Source: Thiocapsa sp. UBA6158 (lineage in GTDB: Bacteria > Pseudomonadota > Gammaproteobacteria > Chromatiales > Chromatiaceae). From it: DNA of 64,000 nt. Of this stretch, positions 60,493-64,000 are shown in pieces. The stretch's first letter is position 1, and every line of letters begins with the position of its first letter. Below the pieces are notes generated by a model, which was not told the DNA's origin, did not search any database, and saw only the letters and a list, made by a program, of their open reading frames with translations. A program made the translations under genes and the position numbers. Location of the stretch: positions 1 to 64,000 of the forward strand of contig NZ_DIUM01000135.1 of assembly GCF_002423035.1 (NCBI RefSeq), in the 5' to 3' direction.

Positions 60493-61250
60493 CCGCTGCG
60501 GCGCCGCGCATCGTCTGTATCAGCGGCGGGACATCCGGGATCGGGGCGGGGCTCGTCGCCGCCTTCATCGAGGCCGGCGATCGCGTCGTGACCTTCGGGC
60601 GGGATCCGGAGAAGGTTGCCGCGCTTGCCCAGCGGTGGGGTCAGGCCCTTGACTGCGGGAACTTACGTCTCCTGGTCGGCGATGTGACGCATGCGCACTT
60701 CCGCAAGCGTCTCTTCTCCGAGATTCGGGACGCGGACGGGCGACTGGATGTCTTGGTGAACAATGCCGGCGTGATCTTGAGCCAAGGCGATCTCGAGGAG
60801 ACGGTCGATGCCTGGCGGACGACCCTGGAGGTCAACCTGATCGCGCCCTTCGCCCTGACCCAGGGCTTTCTCGGACTGCTCGAGCAAAGCGCCGCCCCGG
60901 TCGTCATCAATATGTCTTCGGCCTGTGCACAGCACCCCTTCGAGACCTGCACATCGACAAGCTACTCGGCCAGCAAGGCGGGTCTGGAGATGTTGACGCA
61001 GCGACTGGCGATGGCGCTGGGGGCACGCGGCATTCGGGTGAACGCCGTGGCTCCGGGCGTGGTGGAATCCCCGATGTGGGGCGGGGCGATCGATCTGATC
61101 GACTCGACCGTGAAACGCCGTCACCGCTTACGCCAAGAGGCCGTCGAGCCGAGCGACGTGGCGCGTGCCGTCCTCTTTCTTGCGTCCGATGATGCGCGCC
61201 GGATCACCGGTGCGTGCCTCAATGTCGATGCGGGATATGCGCTTGGCTAA
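60489..61250 (+). CDS. Short-chain dehydrogenase/reductase
   Basis: A 253-residue classical SDR with SGGTSGIGAGLVAA, LVNNAGVIL, catalytic INMSSACAQ and SYSASKAGLEM (Y-x3-K), and the C-terminal APGVVESPMW and RITGACLNVDAGYALG. It overlaps the preceding SDR by four bases, making a PTPS-SDR-SDR operon. It might act in pterin side-chain reduction or pteridine recycling. A fabG-like role cannot be excluded. Confidence 0.85.
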   Translation: MTAAAPRIVCISGGTSGIGAGLVAAFIEAGDRVVTFGRDPEKVAALAQRWGQALDCGNLRLLVGDVTHAHFRKRLFSEIRDADGRLDVLVNNAGVILSQGDLEETVDAWRTTLEVNLIAPFALTQGFLGLLEQSAAPVVINMSSACAQHPFETCTSTSYSASKAGLEMLTQRLAMALGARGIRVNAVAPGVVESPMWGGAIDLIDSTVKRRHRLRQEAVEPSDVARAVLFLASDDARRITGACLNVDAGYALG

Positions 61251-61309
61251 TCCGAAAAGAACCGTTATTCAGTCAAGACGCCAAGTGCGGAAAGACCTTT
61301 CAACCAACC

Positions 61310-61393
61310 TGAGCCGCGTCTCGCCTGGTCTGTCGATTCGCGGTGACTTTGCAGTCACCTCGAATCGACCCATGTTGCTGCTGACGCGGCTCA
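61310..61393. repeat. Palindromic intergenic element K (84 bp)
   Basis: Arms TGAGCCGCGTC (61310-61320) and GACGCGGCTCA (61383-61393) are perfectly complementary, extended by C/G. A second internal hairpin (tcgattcg with cgaatcga, ggtgac with gtcacc) fills the interior. The TGA stop of the SCP2-like gene is the complement of the terminal TCA. Confidence 0.85.
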
Positions 61394-61810
61394 GCCGAGC
61401 TCGTCGGTCGGGATTTGCTGCATGAGCCCGAAGCTCTTCACGAAGGGATTGGCCATGCGCGGGTCCTTCAGCATCGCCTTGTAGTCACCTTCCTTGAACT
61501 TGAGCTTGCCGGTCATGAAGGCAGTGCCCATGCCGGCCATGCCGATGCCTTTCTCGACCCACTTGAGCCAATCCTTCAGATCGGCGCGCATGTCCCAGTT
61601 GGCCGGCGGATCGCTCTCCGACCAGGCGCCGGCACGAACGCATTCGCCCTTCTCGACGACGAAGATCCCGCGCGGGGTCTCCTCGTTCTTGAACCCGCAA
61701 TAGATGACCGAGTTGAAATCGATCTCGGCCAGCTTGTCTTTGACCTCCGGCTCACCGTTCCAAGCGTCCTTGAGATGGTTCATCCAATCGGCGGAAAAGA
61801 GTGCGGCCAT
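61391..61810 (-). CDS. SCP2 sterol-binding-domain-like protein
   Basis: A 139-residue cytoplasmic protein resembling the SCP2 lipid-binding fold: MNHLKDAWNGEPEVKDKLAE, NSVIYCGFKNEETPRGIFVV and TAFMTGKLKFKEGDYKAMLK. The domain binds hydrophobic ligands in other proteins. Its bacterial role is unknown. ATG 61810 is chosen because it begins the first helix. The stop codon lies in palindromic element K. The 172 bases upstream to ppx show no gene. Confidence 0.7.
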   Translation of the reverse strand: MAALFSADWMNHLKDAWNGEPEVKDKLAEIDFNSVIYCGFKNEETPRGIFVVEKGECVRAGAWSESDPPANWDMRADLKDWLKWVEKGIGMAGMGTAFMTGKLKFKEGDYKAMLKDPRMANPFVKSFGLMQQIPTDELG

Positions 61811-61982
61811 TGTTGTAGTCCTCCAGTTTAGCGGCGTGGGAACCGCGCGCGATACAGCGGCGGCGGGTAAATTCCGTTCCGGGGTCTGCAGTGTCGAGCC
61901 CCGATAGGCTCGCAATTTTACCAGGATGAGGGGAAAAGGATACGGGCCGGCATGAGGGGCCATCCGGGCGGTCCCGACAGGT

Positions 61983-63506
61983 TCAACCGAATTCAAGACG
62001 AATCCCGGCGGAAGCCAAGCGCTCGGCCTCTTCTTCGAGTTCCAATCGCGTCAAGGGGTGATCGGCGAGCCAGTCGTCCGGGAAGCTCAACGCGAGGTTG
62101 TCGCCGTTGGTCGTGAGTGTCGGATCGGGTTTGCTTTCCGAGGAGCGTCCGCGATGCAGCAGAACGGCCAGCCGCAGGATGACGCAGAGCCTGCGTGCCG
62201 GTTCCCTGCTCCCGTGGGGTAGGACTGCAAGCTCTTGGACGGGAAACTTCCGCCTGTGTCCGAGCACCAAGGCGGCGAGCAGCATCTGCTCCGGTCGCGT
62301 GAAGCCGGCGAGATCGGCATTGCGCAGCAGATAGGCCCCGTGTTTCTGGTGCTGGCTGTGGGCGACCATGACGCCGATTTCGTGGAGGCGTGCCGCCCAC
62401 GCCAGCATGAGCCCGTGGTTGGGATCCTGCAGCGCCCAAGGTGCGGCGAGACGGCGCATAAGGGCCAAGGCGGTCGCCCGGACACGTTGGGCGTGGTCCT
62501 GATCGATCTGAAAGTGTCGGCTGAGGGTCTCGACGGTGCGTTCCCGGACATCCACGTGTTGGCTGCGCCCCATCATTTCGTAGATCAAGCCTTCGCGCAG
62601 TGCGTATTCCGAGACCTGCAGATGCTGGATCCCGAGTGTCTCGAAGACCGATCGCAGCACGGCGACACCGCCGGCGAAGACCGGCTTACGCTCCTCGGCC
62701 AAGCCCTTGAGCGCGAGGGTGGAGATTCGGCCCGTCTCCACAAGTGCATCGCGAAGCCGCAGCAACGCCGTCGCGGAGATCCCGTCTTCGCACCAGCCTT
62801 CGGCCGCCACGACTGCGGCGATGGACTTGATGGTCCCGGAGCTGCCGACCGCCGTTTGCCAGCCGGTGCGACGAAACAGCTCGCGTACGGGTCGTACCTC
62901 GAGCGCTCCCGTGAGCTCGGCCTTCTCCATGGCTCGGGCGGTGATGCGCCCGTCGGCGAAATGGCGGCGCGACATGCTCACGCAGCCCATGTACAGGCTC
63001 TCGCGCAGGCGTGGTGAAAAACCGAGTCCGACGATGATCTCGGTGCTTCCGCCGCCGATGTCGACGACCAGGCGGCGCTCGGTCCCCACGGCCAGATCAT
63101 GGGCGACGCCGAGGTAGATCAGGCGTGCCTCTTCGCGACCCGCGATGACCTCGATGGGGTGGCCGAGCGCCGCCTCCGCTCGGGGAAGGAAATCACTGTC
63201 GGGCGCGAGCTGACGTAGGGTGTTGGTTCCGACCGCACGCACGCTGCCGGGGGGGAATCCACGGAGCCTCTGGCCGAATCGCTCCAGACACGCCAAAGCA
63301 CGCTCGGCGACCTGCGCGTCGAGCTGCTTGTCCTCGCCCACGCCTTCGCCGAGGCGGACCATCTCCTTGAGGCGATCGGTCACCTGCATGTGACCCTTGT
63401 CGATGCGGGCCACGATCATGTGAAAGCTGTTGGACCCGAGATCGACGGCTGCGACGACCTCTGGCAGCATGGTCTCGACGGCGGCCTGGACGGGCTCTTC
63501 AATCAT
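61983..63506 (-). CDS. ppx: Exopolyphosphatase Ppx/GppA
   Basis: A 507-residue enzyme that hydrolyses polyphosphate and probably pppGpp. The ASKHA-type phosphatase core has VDLGSNSFHMIVAR (residues 20-33), RAVGTNTLRQLAPD and VVDIGGGSTEIIVG. A C-terminal HD-like helical domain includes AARLHEIGVMVAHSQHQKHGAYL. ATG 63506 begins the conserved part. It is divergent from recQ. The phosphate transport genes are 8 kb away, and polyphosphate storage is common in such hosts. Confidence 0.93.
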   Translation of the reverse strand: MIEEPVQAAVETMLPEVVAAVDLGSNSFHMIVARIDKGHMQVTDRLKEMVRLGEGVGEDKQLDAQVAERALACLERFGQRLRGFPPGSVRAVGTNTLRQLAPDSDFLPRAEAALGHPIEVIAGREEARLIYLGVAHDLAVGTERRLVVDIGGGSTEIIVGLGFSPRLRESLYMGCVSMSRRHFADGRITARAMEKAELTGALEVRPVRELFRRTGWQTAVGSSGTIKSIAAVVAAEGWCEDGISATALLRLRDALVETGRISTLALKGLAEERKPVFAGGVAVLRSVFETLGIQHLQVSEYALREGLIYEMMGRSQHVDVRERTVETLSRHFQIDQDHAQRVRATALALMRRLAAPWALQDPNHGLMLAWAARLHEIGVMVAHSQHQKHGAYLLRNADLAGFTRPEQMLLAALVLGHRRKFPVQELAVLPHGSREPARRLCVILRLAVLLHRGRSSESKPDPTLTTNGDNLALSFPDDWLADHPLTRLELEEEAERLASAGIRLEFG

Positions 63507-63683
63507 GGCAGGTTCCAACGCTGAACGGCGCCTAAATGGTACCAGAAGCCGGCTCGATGGCGGGTGTCGCGCGTCGCTGTCGCTCGGGATGGCCGAACGC
63601 GCGAGCACAGAGGGTCGCGCGTACACGAATGGGCTAAAATGCGCATCGCAACCGATGCGGTTGCGATGGTGTGGAGTGACAGG

Positions 63684-64000
63684 ATGAACGAGACGCCGCT
63701 TCAGGTTCTCAACCGCGTCTTCGGCTACGAGCGTTTTCGCGACGCCCAGGCCGAGATCATCGGCCGCGTGATCGCCGGTGGAGATGCGCTGGTGTTGATG
63801 CCCACGGGCGGCGGCAAGTCGCTCTGTTATCAGATCCCGGCGATCCTGCGGCCGGGGGTCGGCGTGGTGGTCTCGCCTCTGATCGCCTTGATGCAGGACC
63901 AGGTCGATGCGCTGCGACAACTCGGGGTGCGGGCCGCCTTCCTGAACTCGTCGCTGACACTGCAGGAGGCTCGAGCGGTCGAGGAGTCGATGCTTTCGGG
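63684..64000 (+). CDS. recQ: ATP-dependent DNA helicase RecQ (5' part)
   Basis: The first 105 residues of a RecQ-family DNA helicase with FRDAQAEIIGRVIAGGDALV (Q motif/motif 0), Walker A MPTGGGKSLCYQIPA and motif Ia VVVSPLIALMQDQVD. The gene continues beyond the window. AGGATG at the start gives a weak ribosome site. It is divergent from ppx with about 177 bases between starts. Confidence 0.93.
   Translation, partial: MNETPLQVLNRVFGYERFRDAQAEIIGRVIAGGDALVLMPTGGGKSLCYQIPAILRPGVGVVVSPLIALMQDQVDALRQLGVRAAFLNSSLTLQEARAVEESMLS

Noticed and set aside
4915..61393. Palindromic elements as integron attC sites
   Set aside because: They are of attC size with inverted ends, but the 3' end reads GTTTAG or GTTCAG instead of GTTRRRY, they occur in both orientations between housekeeping genes, and no IntI-type integrase is present.
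23061..64000. CRISPR array
   Set aside because: No regular short repeats with unique spacers were seen. The only regular repeats are the iteron-like cluster and the dispersed palindromes, neither with CRISPR geometry.

Overview
The window is a high-GC chromosomal segment of a gammaproteobacterium. A Chromatiaceae-like purple sulfur bacterium or close relative is the best guess. The pointers are a class I phosphoribulokinase, the metG/mrp divergon with dcd alongside, an rnfABCDGE operon, the miaB-phoH-ybeY-corC operon and a complete nitrous-oxide-respiration cluster. No rRNA, tRNA or CRISPR array was seen.

Layout. 1-2.5 kb is insertion-sequence debris: an IS110 fragment fused to a frameshifted DDE transposase, next to a broken ribbon-helix-helix gene. 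3.5-14.2 kb (minus strand) is a nos cluster in the order nosZ, monohaem cytochrome c, dihaem cytochrome c, nosB-like, nosD, nosG, nosH, nosF, nosL, nosY. NosZ carries a Sec-type signal and the THHP/SETDG sequence pattern of atypical (clade II) enzymes, and an FNR/DNR-like box lies upstream. 15-22.8 kb holds a large membrane protein, a CbiX-like chelatase, and a class III ribonucleotide reductase operon in which NrdD contains an intein and its glycyl-radical domain is a separate 63-aa gene; tandem NrdR boxes precede it. 23-32 kb holds miaB-phoH-ybeY-corC, an RNase T2, rlmJ (apparently CTG start), prk and a hybrid histidine kinase. 32.3-37.6 kb is rnf. metG and mrp diverge at 40 kb.

About 41.36-47.83 kb is a 6.5-kb integrative element inserted in the last codons of mrp. 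It encodes a tyrosine integrase, a small helix-turn-helix protein, a RepB-like primase/RepA-like helicase, an iteron-like array and a DUF5681 (terminase-small-like) operon, which resembles a phage satellite. The displaced mrp tail survives at its right end. Then come dcd, a glycosyltransferase, pstSCAB-phoU with a Pho-box-like site, an encapsulated-ferritin-like gene, a pterin dehydratase, an ABC permease with a DUF3299 lipoprotein, a PTPS plus two SDR genes, an SCP2-like protein, ppx, and the start of recQ.

The most unusual signal is a family of 11 intergenic palindromic elements, 83-87 bp each. Their 11-12-bp arms (TRARCYGCGYC ... GRCGCRGYTYA) vary from copy to copy yet stay mostly complementary, their interiors are divergent, and they tend to occur as tandem pairs. 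They sit directly at gene ends, and five present genes (plus the displaced mrp tail) take their stop codon from an element arm. A conserved structured element acting as a terminator or 3'-end module, or a mobile palindrome, fits this. I do not recognise it as a named family.
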